Source: Niastella yeongjuensis
GTDB lineage: Bacteria; Bacteroidota; Bacteroidia; Chitinophagales; Chitinophagaceae
NCBI RefSeq assembly: GCF_900110245.1
Contig: NZ_FOCZ01000006.1
Location: 373,004-437,003, forward strand
Direction of reading: 5' to 3'
DNA length: 64,000 nt
In this document: positions 10,328-21,100 of the stretch, piece after piece
Layout of the letters: every line of letters begins with the position of its first letter
Position numbering within the stretch: position 1 is the first letter of the stretch
Position numbers and translations under genes: made by a program
Notes under the pieces: model-generated
Databases searched by the model: none
Told to the model about the DNA's origin: nothing
Seen by the model: only the letters and a program-made list of their open reading frames with translations

Positions 10328-12738
10328 TGATACGGAATAATCTTTTGTTTTTGCTTTTGTGGTTACCTGCTATGCTCCATGCCCACCCCATCAGGTACAC
10401 CAGCCTCTTCAACTATGGCTGGCGCTTTTACAAAGGCGATGCGCCAGGTGCAGAAAAACCTGAATTTAATGATGCCGCCTGGCGTACGGTCACTCTACCG
10501 CACGACTGGAGCATTGAAGGCCCGTTCAGTAAGGAATGGGCCAGCGGTACCGGCTATTCGCCCGGTGGCATCGGCTGGTATCGCAAAACAATTTCATATG
10601 CAGCCGAATGGAAAGGGAAACAGGTTTTCATTTATTTCGATGGTGTGTATAAGAACTGCGAGGTATGGATCAATGGCCATTATCTCGGTAAACGGCCGAA
10701 CGGTTTCATCCCTTTTCAATATGAGCTAACGAAGTACCTGAAATTCGACAGTAACACCATTGCGGTAAAAGTTGATCATAGCGACTTTGCCGACTCGAGG
10801 TGGTATACCGGCTCCGGTATTTATCGCGATGTACACCTTATAGTCACCGACCCGGTACACATAGATCAGTGGGGTTTGGCATTCAGTACACCGGTGGTGT
10901 CAAGATCCAGCGCTACCGCAAATGTAAAAGTAACCGTGGTCAACAGCTCGAAAATAAAAAAGCCGATCACCGTATCCTGCAGACTCATCACCAGGGATAA
11001 CGACATACCCAATGTGCAAAAAACAATAATCGTTGCACCCAATACGACAACCGTCGTTGATTGTTCATTTACCATTGCCAACCCCAGAATATGGTCTATT
11101 GAAAATCCAAACATTTATAACTTATGGGTGGAACTTTCGTCAGCCGGCAAACTGCTAGATGCAACATCGGACATAATAGGCTTCCGCACCATCCGGTTCG
11201 ATGCCAATAAAGGATTTTTCCTGAATGGCCAGGCCACCAAATTACAGGGCGTTTGTATACACGATGATGCCGGTGTTTTTGGCGTTGCCGTGCCGGAGGA
11301 AGTGTGGGAAAGGCGATTGCAAACCTTAAAAGAAGGCGGCTGTAATGCCTTGCGATTGAGCCATAATCCACATGCCGATTATTTATATCGCCTTTGCGAC
11401 GAAATGGGTTTTGTGGTAATGGATGAGGCCTTTGACGAATGGGAAGTGGGCAAGAATAAATGGATCCAGGGCTGGAACAAAGGGACGCCGGGCAAAGATG
11501 GGTACCATACTTATTTTAAGGAATGGGCCGACCGTGATCTGCGCGATATGATCTTACGCAACCGCAACCATCCTTCTGTTATTATGTGGAGTATTGGGAA
11601 TGAAATAGATTATCCCAATGATCCCTATACGCACGAGATCCTGAATACCGGTAACAATCCGCAGATCTATGGTCGGGGACAACTTGCCGATCATCCGCCG
11701 GCAGCCCGTCTTGGTGAAATTTCAAAACACCTGGTACAGGTAGCCAAACAATACGATACTACCCGGCCCGTAACCGCTGCACTGGCAGGTGTAGTGATGT
11801 CGAACACCACCAGTTATCCCGGCAACCTGGACATTGTAGGCTACAATTACCAGGAATACCGCTATGCAGCCGATCATCAGCAATATCCGGGTCGCGTCAT
11901 TTACGACAGCGAAAATGGGATGCGCCTGAGCGCCTGGGATGCGGTTGAAAACAATCCTTATGTAGCCGGTCAATTCCTGTGGACGGGCATCGATTATCTC
12001 GGCGAAGCCGGTGTTTGGCCAAACCGCAGCAACCAGGCCGGACTGTTAGACCTGGGTGGTTTCCCCAAGCCGGAATACTATTTCCGCCAGAGTATCTGGA
12101 CAAAAGAACCGATGGTTTATATCGGCACTTCTGCCATTCCCAAATCAGAAGATAATGGCATCTGGAGCCACAAACAGGCAGCGCCAGTTTGGAATGGTAC
12201 CGATGGCGATTCTATAAGAGTAAATTGTTTTACCAATTGCGCAGAAGCTGAGTTGTTTTTAAATGGACAATCACTTGGTAAAAAGACCATGGCCGATGCC
12301 CGCAACAGAATATTGTTCTGGAATACGATCTACCACCCGGGTGAATTGATTGTAAAAGGATACCGGGAAGGAAAGGAAGTAACACAATACAAACTGAACA
12401 CAACCGGTAAACCTGCAACCATTAAAACAACCATTTACAACGACTCGCAGATAGACCTATATGGCAGAATACAACAAATTGAAGTAGCTATCACCGATGA
12501 AAAAGGGCAAAAAGTATATGGAGCTGATAATGCAATTACAGTAAGTGTTACCGGCAAAGCCTCGCTGAAAGGAATAGAGAACAGCGATGCCAACGATGTA
12601 GGCGATTACCATGCAGCCACGCGCAAAGCAAAAAACGGCGCATTGATCGTATATGTACAAAGAAAATTAGCCCAGGATAAGTATGAAGTGAAACTGGAAT
12701 CACCAGGTTTGAAACCGGTGGTATTGAAGTTTAATTAA
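10327..12738 (+). CDS. GH2 family glycoside hydrolase (beta-galactosidase-like), locus 1
   Basis: The 803-residue secreted enzyme has a signal sequence (about 1-19, LPAMLHA) and the GH2 layout: sugar-binding jelly roll (about 25-185, with LPHDWSIEGPF and WYRKTI), immunoglobulin-like domain (about 190-295), TIM barrel (about 300-600) and C-terminal beta domains in the place of the DUF4982-type modules of Bacteroidota GH2 enzymes. The acid/base is Glu426 in SIGNEI and the probable nucleophile is Glu529 in YDSENG. It removes a non-reducing beta-linked sugar with retention of configuration; beta-galactosidase is the likeliest activity, but GH2 also holds glucuronidases and mannosidases and I cannot separate these here. 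It overlaps SusD by one base and ends before a bidirectional terminator, so it closes the locus 1 operon. Confidence 0.92.
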   Translation: MIRNNLLFLLLWLPAMLHAHPIRYTSLFNYGWRFYKGDAPGAEKPEFNDAAWRTVTLPHDWSIEGPFSKEWASGTGYSPGGIGWYRKTISYAAEWKGKQVFIYFDGVYKNCEVWINGHYLGKRPNGFIPFQYELTKYLKFDSNTIAVKVDHSDFADSRWYTGSGIYRDVHLIVTDPVHIDQWGLAFSTPVVSRSSATANVKVTVVNSSKIKKPITVSCRLITRDNDIPNVQKTIIVAPNTTTVVDCSFTIANPRIWSIENPNIYNLWVELSSAGKLLDATSDIIGFRTIRFDANKGFFLNGQATKLQGVCIHDDAGVFGVAVPEEVWERRLQTLKEGGCNALRLSHNPHADYLYRLCDEMGFVVMDEAFDEWEVGKNKWIQGWNKGTPGKDGYHTYFKEWADRDLRDMILRNRNHPSVIMWSIGNEIDYPNDPYTHEILNTGNNPQIYGRGQLADHPPAARLGEISKHLVQVAKQYDTTRPVTAALAGVVMSNTTSYPGNLDIVGYNYQEYRYAADHQQYPGRVIYDSENGMRLSAWDAVENNPYVAGQFLWTGIDYLGEAGVWPNRSNQAGLLDLGGFPKPEYYFRQSIWTKEPMVYIGTSAIPKSEDNGIWSHKQAAPVWNGTDGDSIRVNCFTNCAEAELFLNGQSLGKKTMADARNRILFWNTIYHPGELIVKGYREGKEVTQYKLNTTGKPATIKTTIYNDSQIDLYGRIQQIEVAITDEKGQKVYGADNAITVSVTGKASLKGIENSDANDVGDYHAATRKAKNGALIVYVQRKLAQDKYEVKLESPGLKPVVLKFN

Positions 12739-12739
12739 T

Positions 12740-12780
12740 AAAAAAAGAGCCTTCTGTAACAAGCAGAGGGCTCTCTTTTT
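12740..12780. terminator. Bidirectional terminator between GH2 and metallo-beta-lactamase genes
   Basis: An 11-bp stem (AGAGCCTTCTG with CAGAGGGCTCT, one T-G pair) is flanked by seven A on the left and five T on the right, so it can end transcription from both sides. It sits between the convergent genes ending at 12738 and 12807. Confidence 0.85.
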
Positions 12781-12806
12781 AGGATCATTATTCCCCCTTT
12801 AGGGGG

Positions 12807-13673
12807 CTAGGGGGTTATCAATTTCTTATAATCAGCCTCGCGTTCTTCCAACGTCTTATCATATAAGGTGCGGTCAGCAAAGGCTTCAGGGTTATAGGCG
12901 GCGCCATCTTTTCTTTTCTCATGCATATCGAACTGGCTGGCATGCGAAGCTACCCACAGATCAAATTTCAGCTGCTTCATAGCGCTCAGCGTATAGGCAA
13001 AATCCTTGCTGATGTCGGCATAACCCGGCATGCCACTCATCTTGGTATCAGGTAAGATGGTTGGCATATTGGCAATAAGCACGGTGTAACTTCTTTTTTC
13101 ATCCTTTACAGTTACCAGGTAACTGCAGGAACCCATCGTATGGCCCGGGTGATGCAACAACACGAGTTTTGTTCCACCGAAACTGATGGAATCCTGGTCA
13201 TGTAATAATTTATCAGCTTTTACGGGCATGTATAAAGGACCTTTCCCGCCCATATAGTAATCGGAATTTCCACCGTCGCCCAGCACTTTTGCGTCTTTTG
13301 CGTCAACCATCATTTTGGCGCCGGTTTGCTTTTTTATCTCGGCCATACCAGCCACATGATCAAAATGCGCCTGGGTGGTCAACAGGATCTTTATATCGGA
13401 ATATTTAAAACCCAGTTGCTCTATGTTCTTTTTGATCATGGGTACCGATTCAGCCAAACCGGTATTGATAAGGATATGACCTTTTGGGGTGGCAATTAAA
13501 AAACAACCGAGGTCATAGGTGCCCACATAATACAAGTTACCGGCAATCCGGAAGGGCTCGGTAGATGCTGACCACTCCTTATTATTCATAGGTAAGGGCG
13601 CCAGCTTTTGCGCATGAACAGCAGCATGCACAGCAAACAAAACGAGTACAGACATTACAATTTTTCTGAACAT
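12807..13673 (-). CDS. Subclass B3 metallo-beta-lactamase, GOB-like
   Basis: The 288-residue protein has a signal sequence (about 1-21, AVHAQ) and a metallo-beta-lactamase fold. It would hydrolyse beta-lactams, including carbapenems, in the periplasm. Zinc ligands visible: Gln101, His103, Asp105 and His106 in TQAHFDH, His178 in PGHT, and His244 in SHASQ. Most B3 enzymes have His at the first position; Gln there (standard position 116) is the known mark of the GOB enzymes of Elizabethkingia. Met203 in IANMPT also matches the GOB Met at standard position 221, and the stretch DGGNSDY plus the C-terminal SHASQFDMH resemble GOB as I remember it. B3 folds also include lactonases, so activity is inferred. 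The gene is convergent with the GH2 gene and divergent from the barrel protein at 13848, with no dedicated regulator beside it. Confidence 0.88.
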   Translation of the reverse strand: MFRKIVMSVLVLFAVHAAVHAQKLAPLPMNNKEWSASTEPFRIAGNLYYVGTYDLGCFLIATPKGHILINTGLAESVPMIKKNIEQLGFKYSDIKILLTTQAHFDHVAGMAEIKKQTGAKMMVDAKDAKVLGDGGNSDYYMGGKGPLYMPVKADKLLHDQDSISFGGTKLVLLHHPGHTMGSCSYLVTVKDEKRSYTVLIANMPTILPDTKMSGMPGYADISKDFAYTLSAMKQLKFDLWVASHASQFDMHEKRKDGAAYNPEAFADRTLYDKTLEEREADYKKLITP

Positions 13674-13847
13674 CTAAATAAAGTTTAATCAGTAGGTAAA
13701 AAGGAAAATGATCCAGTAAAATTAAATGATAAAAGGTGAATTAAAATTGTCCAACTAGTGCCGCTCATCACAATTAACGCCCCATCTACGAACGTTTTCG
13801 TTAATCTTACACCGCAATGATCGAATGATTCCCGTAACTGAGCTTTT

Positions 13848-16283
13848 ATGAAACAACCACTACTGCTTTGCAGTTTAACCGCTATTCTGCTCATCCTGTT
13901 CGTACCACTATTTTCACAAACCATCACTACCTTGTCAGGCACAGTTTCAGACAGCAGTAAACCGCTTGCGTTTGTAACGGTTCGGCTTTTAAAACTAAAC
14001 AATGTGAAACCCTTGCAAACTGTTTTAACCAATGAGCAGGGACGTTATCAATTCAATAAACCCGATACCGGTAACTATGTGCTTTCATTTACTCATACCG
14101 GCTATGTTGAAAAAAGGATACCACTTTCTGTTTCCCTACAAAATGGGAATATAGACATAGAGCCGGTTTCCTTATCAAAAACAACCGGCGTGTTAAAGGA
14201 AGTGGTAGTAACTGCCCAGCGGCCACTGGTTGAACAGTCGGATGAGAAAACTGTGCTGAATGTAGAAGATGACCCGGCCAACAAAACGGAGACAGCAATT
14301 GATATTCTGCGCAAAACACCGTTTATAACCATAGATGGAGAAGATAATATAAAGATCAATGGCAAATCAAACTTCAAGGTTCTGCTCAATGGCCGCGAAA
14401 CTTCCATGTTTGCGCGGAATGTAAAGGAAGCCCTGCGCGGATTTCCCGGCGCGCTCATTTCAAAAATTGAAGTGATCACCACCCCTTCCGCCAAATACGA
14501 TGGAGAAGGAATTGGCGGCCTCATCAATATCATTACGAAGAAAAAAGTGGTCGGTTACAATGGTACCCTGTCTTCTTTTTCACGAACAAGTGATAAGATC
14601 AATAACTTTTCAGTTAATGGCAATGCCAAAGTGGGCAAATTCGGCTTCAGCATTTTTATGAACAAAGGTTTTGCCGATCCGGTTTTACAACACAATACGA
14701 ATACCACCATACCCGCTTCCCAAACAGCATATGCCAAAAGAACGCTCGACGGCGGCCGGTACAATAGCGAAACCTGGAGTTTTGGCAATGCAGAACTGAG
14801 TTTTGAAGCAGACAGTCTGAACACCATCAGCCTGTATACGAACATCGATAGCTGGTCGAACAAACAGGTGACCAACCAAACCATCACTACAGATTTTTTG
14901 ACTGATCCATCTACGTTGAGCTATTTCAACCAGAATAATAAAACCAGTAATCCCGGGGTAAATGTGGGCAGCGATTATATAAAACATTTTAAAGGGAATA
15001 AAGACCGGGAATTCAGCCTGCGCTTTCTGGGCGAGTTCGGCAAAAATGACAACCAGCTGAACAGCGTACAGGACAACCCGGGTACCGACCGCTATTTGAT
15101 CAATAACAGTTACGCCATCAACAATCAGTATACGTTTCAGCTGGATAACATCATTCCCGTCAATAAAACAAGCCGGTTTGAAGGAGGAGTAAAAGCTATT
15201 TTGCGCCGGGCCAGCTCCGATTTTAAAAGCCAGATCAAGTATGACGAAACAGAAGACTATAAAGTAAATCCCACCAATACGGATTATTTCAAATACAACC
15301 AGGATGTGATCAGCGTATACAGCATGTATACTATAAAACTGAAGAAATCAAGCTTTCGCATTGGCGCCCGGATTGAGCACACCCGCATAAACGGCGATTT
15401 TATAGAATCGAAAACTCTGGTAAAGAGCAACTATACAACGCTGTTGCCGAACATTCAATTCACCAACAAGGTGAACACCACCACTACCCTGGTATTTACC
15501 TATAACAAAAGATTGCAACGACCAAACATCTGGGACCTGAACCCTTTTGTTGTAAACAACGATTCCCTGAATATTACAACCGGTAATCCTGACCTGGGCC
15601 CGCAAACCATGCATGCCGTGAGCGGCCAGTTGCGGTATGGTAAGGGAAATACATTCAGCGGTATTAATATTGAAGGCAGTTACAGCGGCAATAAGATCCT
15701 GCAATATGCCTTTTTCGATCCCCAAACCGGCATTACCAAAACAACCAGTTTAAACATCGGCAAAGAATACCAAACGAGTGTTAGTTTGAATTTCAGTACG
15801 AAGATCACCCCCAAATGGAATTTGTATGTTAATGGGGCGCTTCGCTACAGCAAGGTCACCAATAATGCCAATGCCAGCCAATCGAACAGCGGTTTGGGCT
15901 GTAACTTCAACTTTAATACTACCTATAAATTCACGGAGCAATTTTCGGTAAGCACTTACCTGGGTTTATGGCAGGAACCCCGCACCATTCAAACTACTTA
16001 CCCATTCAATACCTGGCACAACCTGGCATTCAATTATAAAGTTTTTAAAGACAAGTTCCTTATTTCAGTAAGGGGTATCAACTATTATGAAAAGAACAGG
16101 GCCTTTAAAAACATAACCAAAGACCCCAATTTTTACAACACCAATACAACCACCCTGATCAGACGCGGCATGGTGCTGGCATTAACCTGGAATTTTGGGA
16201 AACTCGCTGAAAGCGTATCGAAAAAGAAAGGTGTTAACAACGATGATGTGTTGAGCAAACCAGCAGCGCCTGCAGGAAATTAG
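13848..16283 (+). CDS. Outer-membrane beta-barrel family protein (TonB-receptor-like)
   Basis: The 811-residue protein has a signal sequence (about 1-23), a carboxypeptidase-regulatory-like domain (about 28-105, with TVSDSSKPLAFVTV), the junction LKEVVVTAQRPLVEQ, a plug-like domain (about 130-230, with RKTPFITIDGEDNIKINGK and YDGEGIGGLINIITKK), and a long beta-barrel. It belongs to the short TonB-receptor-like proteins of Bacteroidota (outer-membrane beta-barrel family 3), which are smaller than SusC and usually lack a SusD partner; none is adjacent here. Substrate is unknown. The C-terminus extends past the last barrel strand (NFGKLAE) with a charged tail. It stands alone between a divergent lactamase gene and a small membrane protein. 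Confidence 0.88.
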   Translation: MKQPLLLCSLTAILLILFVPLFSQTITTLSGTVSDSSKPLAFVTVRLLKLNNVKPLQTVLTNEQGRYQFNKPDTGNYVLSFTHTGYVEKRIPLSVSLQNGNIDIEPVSLSKTTGVLKEVVVTAQRPLVEQSDEKTVLNVEDDPANKTETAIDILRKTPFITIDGEDNIKINGKSNFKVLLNGRETSMFARNVKEALRGFPGALISKIEVITTPSAKYDGEGIGGLINIITKKKVVGYNGTLSSFSRTSDKINNFSVNGNAKVGKFGFSIFMNKGFADPVLQHNTNTTIPASQTAYAKRTLDGGRYNSETWSFGNAELSFEADSLNTISLYTNIDSWSNKQVTNQTITTDFLTDPSTLSYFNQNNKTSNPGVNVGSDYIKHFKGNKDREFSLRFLGEFGKNDNQLNSVQDNPGTDRYLINNSYAINNQYTFQLDNIIPVNKTSRFEGGVKAILRRASSDFKSQIKYDETEDYKVNPTNTDYFKYNQDVISVYSMYTIKLKKSSFRIGARIEHTRINGDFIESKTLVKSNYTTLLPNIQFTNKVNTTTTLVFTYNKRLQRPNIWDLNPFVVNNDSLNITTGNPDLGPQTMHAVSGQLRYGKGNTFSGINIEGSYSGNKILQYAFFDPQTGITKTTSLNIGKEYQTSVSLNFSTKITPKWNLYVNGALRYSKVTNNANASQSNSGLGCNFNFNTTYKFTEQFSVSTYLGLWQEPRTIQTTYPFNTWHNLAFNYKVFKDKFLISVRGINYYEKNRAFKNITKDPNFYNTNTTTLIRRGMVLALTWNFGKLAESVSKKKGVNNDDVLSKPAAPAGN

Positions 16284-16445
16284 CAGTCACCAATAGCTCG
16301 ATTAACATCTAAATAACAAAGACTGCAGTGAGCCTGCAAAGATGCGATGCATCTCATTATTAGTGCGTGATATTTTTGCAAACGACTTGTTAAGGGCCGT
16401 TAATAAGTTTTTCTCCCACCAACTACTTATTAGTTTTGAACCCAA

Positions 16446-16826
16446 ATGAGAGTAGCCATTTTTATTGTGTGTTTGTTCTATATCCTTTTTGGGGGATATA
16501 ACTACCTGTTTACGGGTACGCACAGCTTCAGCTACTCATCCCTTCGTCTGGTAAAAAGTAATGTGAAGTTTACAGACAATAAACAAGGGCTGTCTGTCGT
16601 TAAGGCTGTTCCCCCTGGCAAACCTGGCGACAACATCATTCCTGATATAGAGGATGACGACTCCAACGACTCTGCTGCAAGAAAATATAAGTTACTGGCC
16701 AGGTATTTATATGCCTTCGCCTATTCATTTGTTTTAACCTATCTCTTTAGCCGTTTCAGATCTTCGAAACCATATTACAGTCTTTTTACTTTTAAATACA
16801 TAACCCAACGTGTTTTAAGGATCTGA
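16446..16826 (+). CDS. Small membrane protein of unknown function
   Basis: This 126-residue product has an N-terminal hydrophobic segment (about 3-21), a loop of about 60 residues that ends in an acidic stretch IEDDDSNDSAARK, a second hydrophobic segment (about 86-102, YAFAYSFVLTYLFSRF) and a C-terminal tail with aromatic and basic residues (ITQRVLRI). The two segments and basic tail suggest a small inner-membrane protein. A TATTTTTG box that fits the Bacteroidota -7 consensus lies at 16371-16378, without a matching -33 TTG. It precedes the RND efflux operon by 181 bases but need not belong to it. I do not recognise a family; the clean open frame and start support a real gene. Confidence 0.6.
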   Translation: MRVAIFIVCLFYILFGGYNYLFTGTHSFSYSSLRLVKSNVKFTDNKQGLSVVKAVPPGKPGDNIIPDIEDDDSNDSAARKYKLLARYLYAFAYSFVLTYLFSRFRSSKPYYSLFTFKYITQRVLRI

Positions 16827-17007
16827 TGAACTTTTTTCAGAAACCCTGGGATCGATCATGATTTTTTTTGCTGAACGTTTGTTAATAGTACATACCTCCT
16901 GCTTTACAATTTAGATCCTACCCTGGCGACTGATAATTCTATAGCATTCCCCCAAGTAAACCCTTGCTTTTAAAAAGCGTGTAATCGCATAACACCCATT
17001 TATTGTC

Positions 17008-18087
17008 ATGAAGAGAATTGTTTTTTCTACCAGCCTGCTGGCATTGTTATTTGCCGCAAGTTGCAAATCTACCAAAGAAGAAAAGGAAGAGGTAAGCAAG
17101 TACATTGCTACAAGTCCTGTTAAAATGGACACGTCCTTTATCAAAGAGTATGTTTCGCAGATCAGGTCTGTACGTAACATCGAGATCAGAGCCCAGGAAA
17201 AGGGATTTCTGCAAAACATTTATGTAGATGAAGGCCAGTTTGTAAAAGCCGGACAGTTGCTGTTCCGTATCATGCCTAAATTTTATGAAGCAGAAGTACT
17301 GAAAGCACAGGCAGAAACCAAATCTGCAGAAATTGAACTGGCGAACTCCACCAGCCTTGCAGATAAAAATATAGTGTCTAAAAATGAACAGGCTTTAGCC
17401 CAGGCAAAACTGGACCAGGCAAAGGCGGAAATGGCGTTAGCAAAGCTCCATTTGCAGTTCACTGAGATCAGAGCGCCTTTCGATGGTACCATTGACCGCT
17501 TACCCAAAAAACTGGGAAGCCTTATCGATGAAGGCGAACTGCTTACCAGCCTGTCGGACAATAGCGACATGTTTGCTTACTTCAACGTTTCGGAACCCGA
17601 ATACCTCGAGTACAAAGCCAATGGCAAAGGCACCGGCTACAAGGTAGGTTTGTTGCTGGCCAACAACAAACCGCTCAAATATTCCGGCGTGGTAGAAACT
17701 ATTGAAAGCGAGTTCGACAACGAGACCGGCAATATTGCATTCCGCGCAAAATTCCCCAATCCCGACCGCCTGTTGAAACATGGTGAAACAGGAAAGGTAT
17801 TAATGACTATTCCCGTACACCAGGCATTGATCATTCCACAAAAAGCCACTTATGAAATACAGGACAAAAAGTTCGTTTTTGTGATCGACAAAAACAATGT
17901 AGTGAAATCAAAGAACATCGCCATAACCGGCGAACTGGTCGACCTGTATGTAGTGGCCAGTGGCTTGGAAGAAGGCGATAAAATTCTGCTGGAAGGTGTT
18001 CAGAAAGTAAAGGATGACGATAAGATCACCTTTGATTTTGAGAAACCAGAAGAAGTAATTCATAACCTGCGGTTGAAGGCAGAATAG
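17008..18087 (+). CDS. RND efflux periplasmic adaptor (HlyD/AcrA-type membrane fusion protein)
   Basis: The 359-residue lipoprotein (lipobox FAASC, Cys19) links the inner-membrane pump to the outer-membrane channel. The biotinyl-lipoyl half-motifs are GFLQNIYVDEGQFVKAGQLL (about 56-75) and IRAPFDGTIDRL (about 154-165), separated by an alpha-hairpin rich in Ala, Lys and Gln (about 85-145); a beta-barrel and membrane-proximal domain follow. The length matches AcrA/MexA-type adaptors. It is the first gene of a three-gene operon, 25 bases ahead of the pump gene, all reading the same way. The substrate range of the pump is unknown and no regulator gene is adjacent. Confidence 0.94.
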   Translation: MKRIVFSTSLLALLFAASCKSTKEEKEEVSKYIATSPVKMDTSFIKEYVSQIRSVRNIEIRAQEKGFLQNIYVDEGQFVKAGQLLFRIMPKFYEAEVLKAQAETKSAEIELANSTSLADKNIVSKNEQALAQAKLDQAKAEMALAKLHLQFTEIRAPFDGTIDRLPKKLGSLIDEGELLTSLSDNSDMFAYFNVSEPEYLEYKANGKGTGYKVGLLLANNKPLKYSGVVETIESEFDNETGNIAFRAKFPNPDRLLKHGETGKVLMTIPVHQALIIPQKATYEIQDKKFVFVIDKNNVVKSKNIAITGELVDLYVVASGLEEGDKILLEGVQKVKDDDKITFDFEKPEEVIHNLRLKAE

Positions 18088-18112
18088 TTATTCAAAATCT
18101 AAAGTGTAGTCA

Positions 18113-21100
18113 ATGTTTAATAAGTTTATACAAAGACCGGTCCTTTCTATAGTTATCTCCCTTGTCATCGTTTTCCTGGGGGTGCTGGCTATTATGGGTT
18201 TGCCGGTAACACAATTCCCATCTATTTCACCGCCAAAAGTGAATGTAATTGCATCCTATCCGGGTGCGAACGGTGATCTGATGGTTAAATCGGTGATCAT
18301 TCCCCTGGAGCGGGCCATCAACGGCGTTCCGGGCATGAAATATATTGCCTCCAATGCCGGTAACGATGGTGAGGCTGAAATAAACGTAGTATTTAATCTG
18401 GGAACCGACCCTAACCAGGCATCGTTAAACGTTCAAAACAGGGTCGCGTCGGTGGTAAATAAACTGCCGCCACTGGTGGTGCGTGAAGGGGTAAAGATCT
18501 CCCGTCAGGAGTCTAGCATGCTTATGTACATCAACCTGTACAGCACAGACAAGAACGCAGACCAAAGGTTCCTGTTCAACTTTGCCGATATCAACCTGCT
18601 GCCCGAACTAAAAAGGATAGACGGTGTTGGTTTTGCCGACATTCTGGGTAACCGTGAATACGCCATGCGCATCTGGTTAAAACCCGATCGCATGCTGGCT
18701 TACAAGATCTCGGCTGATGAAGTAATGGAAGCGCTGAGCTCACAAAGCCTGGAAGCCTCCCCTGGTAAAACCGGGGAAAGTTCAGGTAAAAGGTCACAGT
18801 CGTTTGAATATGTACTGAAATATACCGGAAGGTTCAAAACCAAAGAGCAATACGAAAATGTTATATTAAAATCCAACCCCAATGGCGAGATCCTTCGATT
18901 GAAAGATGTGGCCGAGGTAGAGTTTGGCAGCTCGATGTACGATATTTATTCTACGCTGAATGGCAAATCTTCTGCCGCCATTGTGTTGAAACAATCGTAT
19001 GGTAGTAATGCAAGCCAGGTGATCGAGAACGTGAAGGCGAAAATGAAAGAGATCAAAGCCGCTTCTTTTCCCAAGGGTATGGATTATGAGATCAGTTATG
19101 ACGTTTCGAAATTCCTGGATGCCTCTATTGAAAAAGTAGTTCATACGCTTGTAGAAGCGTTCATCCTCGTAGGTATTGTGGTGTTCCTGTTCCTTGGCGA
19201 CTGGCGCTCTACCCTTATTCCGGCAATGGCCGTACCGGTTTCATTGATCGGAACATTCGCATTCATGCAATTCTTTGGCATTACACTGAACCTGATCACG
19301 CTGTTTGCCCTTGTTATGGCGATTGGTGTGGTGGTGGATGATGCCATTGTGGTTATTGAAGCGGTGCATGCCAAAATGGAAGAAGAACATTTGTCGGTGC
19401 TGAAAGCGACCCAAAAAGCGATGCATGAGATCAGTGGCGCCATCATAGCCATCACCTTCCTGATGGCATCGGTATTCATTCCGGTGGCGTTTATGAGCGG
19501 ACCAGTGGGTATCTTTTACCGGCAGTTCTCCATCACTATGGCTACCGCCATTATTTTATCGGGTGTGGTAGCGCTTACACTTACGCCCGCCCTGTGCGCC
19601 ATGATATTAAAAAACAATCATGGGAAACCGAAAAGCAAAAATCCGGTCAACCTTTTCCTCAACGGATTCAATAACGGTTTTAACCGCATGCAGGGCAAAT
19701 ACGTGCAAATACTGGGCGGTATTGTTAACAGAAGACTGGTTACCTTTCTGATACTGGGCGCTTTTTGTGCCGGAACCTGGTTCCTGAATAAAAGTGTTCC
19801 GTCTGGTTTTATACCCAATGAAGACCAGGGTATGTTCTATGCGGTAATTCAAACCCCGCCGGGATCGTCACTGGAAAGAACAAATGAAATTGCAGAAAGG
19901 CTGCAAAAAATTGCGGAAGGCATTGAAGGCGTATCGTCCGTTTCATCCATGGCGGGTTACGAGATCCTTACAGAAGGTACCGGTTCCAACTCAGGGTCGT
20001 GCCTTATTAACCTGAAAACCTGGGACGAGCGCAAACACTCGGTACAGGAGGTCATTAAGGAACTGGAAGAAAAATCAAAAGATATTACGGGCGCTAATAT
20101 TGAGTTCTTTATGCCACCAGCCGTTCCCGGCTATGGGGCTGCGGGCGGTTTTGAATTACGCCTGCTGGACAGGTCAGGAACAAATGGCAATAAGAAAATG
20201 GAAGAGGTAAGTAATGACTTTGTAAAAGAGTTAAGTAAACGAAAGGAGCTAACCTCTGTATTCAGCTTTTACAGCGCCAGCTTTCCTCAATATATGTTGA
20301 GCGTTGACAATGACATTGCCCAGCAAAAAGGCATTACTATAGACAATGCCATGAATACGCTTTCTACTTTGATAGGAAGTAACTATGAGATCAGCTTTAT
20401 TGAATTTGGCCGTCAGTACAAGGTGATTGTACAGGCAGCGCCGCAATACCGGGCATTGCCGGAAGATATTCTAAAGTTGTATGTGAAGAATAACAGGGAT
20501 GAGATGGTCCCCTTCTCGGCCTTTATGAAAATGGAAAAGGTATATGGCCTGTCTGAGAACAACAGGCATAACATGTACAACTGTTCGCAGATAAGCGGTT
20601 CAGCAGCACCGGGCTATAGTAGCGGTACCGCCATTAAGGTTATTACTGAAGAGGCGCAAAAAAGGCTGCCCAGAGGTTTTGGGATCGATTGGGCCGGTAT
20701 CTCTAAAGACGAGGTGGCCCAGGGTAATGGCGCCATTGTGATCTTCCTCATCTGTTTGGGCTTCGTATACCTGGTTCTTTCGGCACAGTATGAAAGTTTC
20801 ATTCTGCCATTGGCGGTACTCCTTTCACTTCCTCCTGGTATTTTTGGCTCATACCTGTTGCTGAAATGTACAGGCCTGGAGAATAACATCTATGCACAGG
20901 TGGCCATGGTAATGTTGATCGGTTTGTTGGGTAAGAACGCTGTATTGATCGTGGAATTTGCGGTACAACGGCACCGTGGTGGCTCTACTGTACTGAAAGC
21001 AGCGATGGAAGGCGCCCGCATCCGGTTCCGCCCCATTCTTATGACCTCGTTTGCGTTCATTGCCGGTTTGATACCGTTGTGTATAGCGCATGGTCCTGGT

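Noticed and set aside
16340-16354. Short inverted repeat AGATGC-GAT-GCATCT considered as a terminator
   Set aside because: A six-base stem with no T tract is too weak to support the call.
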